Below, piece by piece: positions 52,448 to 52,883 of a DNA stretch of 52,883 nucleotides; positions within the stretch are counted from its first letter, which is position 1; every line of letters starts with the position of its first letter. The notes beneath the pieces were generated by a model that was not told where the DNA came from, made no database searches, and was given only the letters and a program-made list of their open reading frames with translations. Source of the DNA: Acetobacteraceae bacterium (GTDB taxonomy: Bacteria > Pseudomonadota > Alphaproteobacteria > Acetobacterales > Acetobacteraceae); contig PLSD01000025.1 in the NCBI GenBank assembly GCA_003164135.1, forward strand, positions 1 to 52,883, in the 5' to 3' direction. The position numbers and the translations under genes are program-made.

Positions 52448-52542
52448 CGGCGCGAAGCTGCGGCGGGCGGGCGGCAATTTGCGCGGCTTTCATCATTTGC
52501 GGGTTCGTGGCCCAATTCGGTGGTGCGACGGCTCCCGCTTAA
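52444..52542 (+). CDS. Short overlapping frame after scpA (doubtful)
   Basis: A 32-aa frame starts in the ATGA overlap with the scpA stop and contains a hydrophobic segment (AAICAAFIICGFVAQF). The overlap is what a coupled scpB would have, but the sequence does not resemble ScpB. It may be a remnant or a chance frame. Confidence 0.2.
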   Translation: MTARSCGGRAAICAAFIICGFVAQFGGATAPA

Positions 52543-52587
52543 GCCGCGCCGCAATGGACCATTGGGCGCAAATGCGCATGAGCGAGG

Positions 52588-52640
52588 GGCGGCGTCTAGG
52601 AAGTTTATCAGCGTCGACGATAAACTTCCTAGACGCCGCC
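52588..52640. repeat. Perfect 22-bp inverted repeat (palindromic site)
   Basis: The arms at 52588-52609 and 52619-52640 are exact reverse complements around the 9-base centre AGCGTCGAC. Each arm holds the element AAGTTTATC. It is not followed by a T-run, so it is a poor terminator and more like a protein-binding site (partition, resolution or operator). Confidence 0.75.
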
Positions 52641-52663
52641 GGTCACGCGGGGCTGGTTATAAC

Positions 52664-52690
52664 AAGTTTATAGACAAAGCTGATAAACTT
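52664..52690. promoter_or_regulatory. Second pair of AAGTTTAT half-sites
   Basis: AAGTTTAT (52664-52671) and ATAAACTT (52683-52690) form an 8-bp inverted pair with 11 bp between. The 12 bases at 52679-52690 are the reverse complement of those at 52601-52612 in the large palindrome. Four copies of the same element in about 90 bp suggest one DNA-binding protein. Confidence 0.55.
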
Positions 52691-52704
52691 TTTATAAGCC
52701 TCCT

Positions 52705-52785
52705 GTGAACCCAGATACCAATCCCTATGCGCCGGGCGCTGGCATGCCCCCACCGGCTCTGGTGCAAATTTTTCGCGGTCGATAA
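52705..52785 (+). pseudogene. Truncated AAA-ATPase-like N-terminal fragment
   Basis: A 26-codon frame from GTG reads NPYAPGAGMPPPALV. This resembles the start of AAA-family ATP-binding proteins with the NP-x-x-PGAG-PPPALxGR pattern. It then stops. It lies directly after the half-site cluster. The gene body is absent, so this may be a remnant. Recognition rests on a short motif only. Confidence 0.3.
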
Positions 52786-52817
52786 TATGGGTCTGATGAC
52801 TGCAAAGGGTTGCTGAA

Positions 52818-52880
52818 ATGGCGAAATCACCGGGCGGCCTTGATGAGCTATTCAAGGGCGGCACTTTGAACGCGAGATAA
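52818..52880 (+). other. 20-codon frame MAKSPGGLDELF... near window end
   Basis: A short frame (MAKSPGGLDELFKGGTLNAR) ends 3 bp before the window end. The LDELF start resembles openings of some small proteins, but no ribosome-binding site is clear and it stops early. It is listed so the stretch after 52785 is not left blank; nothing else was recognised there. Confidence 0.2.
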
Positions 52881-52883
52881 TCG

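Overview
The window is high-GC, densely coded alphaproteobacterial DNA. Protein style, the two-subunit (TssC/TssC2) sheath, PppA/TagF/TagH accessories and an imp-hcp-like gene order suggest Rhodospirillales, most likely Acetobacteraceae. This placement is an inference from gene content; no rRNA or other taxonomic marker is present.

Layout. (1) 1-1006: a complete IS630-type element flush with the window start, then a 3' remnant of a tRNA-Gly(GCC) gene that looks like an old integration site. (2) 1162-15500: a PAAR tip gene, and divergent from it a two-partner secretion module (TpsB transporter, 2368-aa TpsA exoprotein), a CHAT-protease lipoprotein and a transmembrane Ser/Thr kinase. (3) 15538-26631, minus strand: tssA-tssB-tssC-tssC2-tagJ-tssE-tssF-tssG, an OmpA-like protein and a membrane protein with an HExxH motif. 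(4) 26893-30756, plus strand: tssH(clpV)-hcp, a strong hairpin, then a small papain-like (YopT/C58-type) protein with an intact Cys-His-Asp set, a strong candidate effector. (5) 30774-43047, minus strand: vgrG, a T6SS-associated protein, tagH (FHA), tssJ, tssK, tssL (with OmpA domain), tssM, tagF and pppA. (6) 43169-47751, minus strand: a DUF3617 protein, an exported WD40-caspase protein and a Gly-zipper/SH3 lipoprotein. (7) 48061-52883: an ISKra4-like element, a small conserved gene, a tyrosine recombinase broken by an amber codon, an Api92-like protein, a ScpA-like protein, and a palindrome/half-site cluster followed by gene remnants.

All thirteen core T6SS genes (tssA-M) plus PAAR are present and look intact. 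The regulatory set is a threonine-phosphorylation circuit: kinase (in the two-partner secretion operon), phosphatase PppA, FHA reader TagH and TagF. An acidic-x-Thr-hydrophobic motif recurs in the cytoplasmic segments of TssL, TssC2, the kinase itself and the HExxH membrane protein, which suggests a shared set of phospho-targets read by TagH. The two-partner adhesin is physically and transcriptionally tied to the T6SS kinase, so adhesion and T6SS firing may be coupled.

The least described elements are the YopT-like putative effector next to hcp, the HExxH protein, the TpsBA-CHAT-kinase unit, the exported caspase pair and the repeat cluster at the right end. The tRNA remnant, flanking insertion sequences and right-hand recombinase/ScpA segment suggest that the locus sits on an island or a large replicon assembled by recombination.
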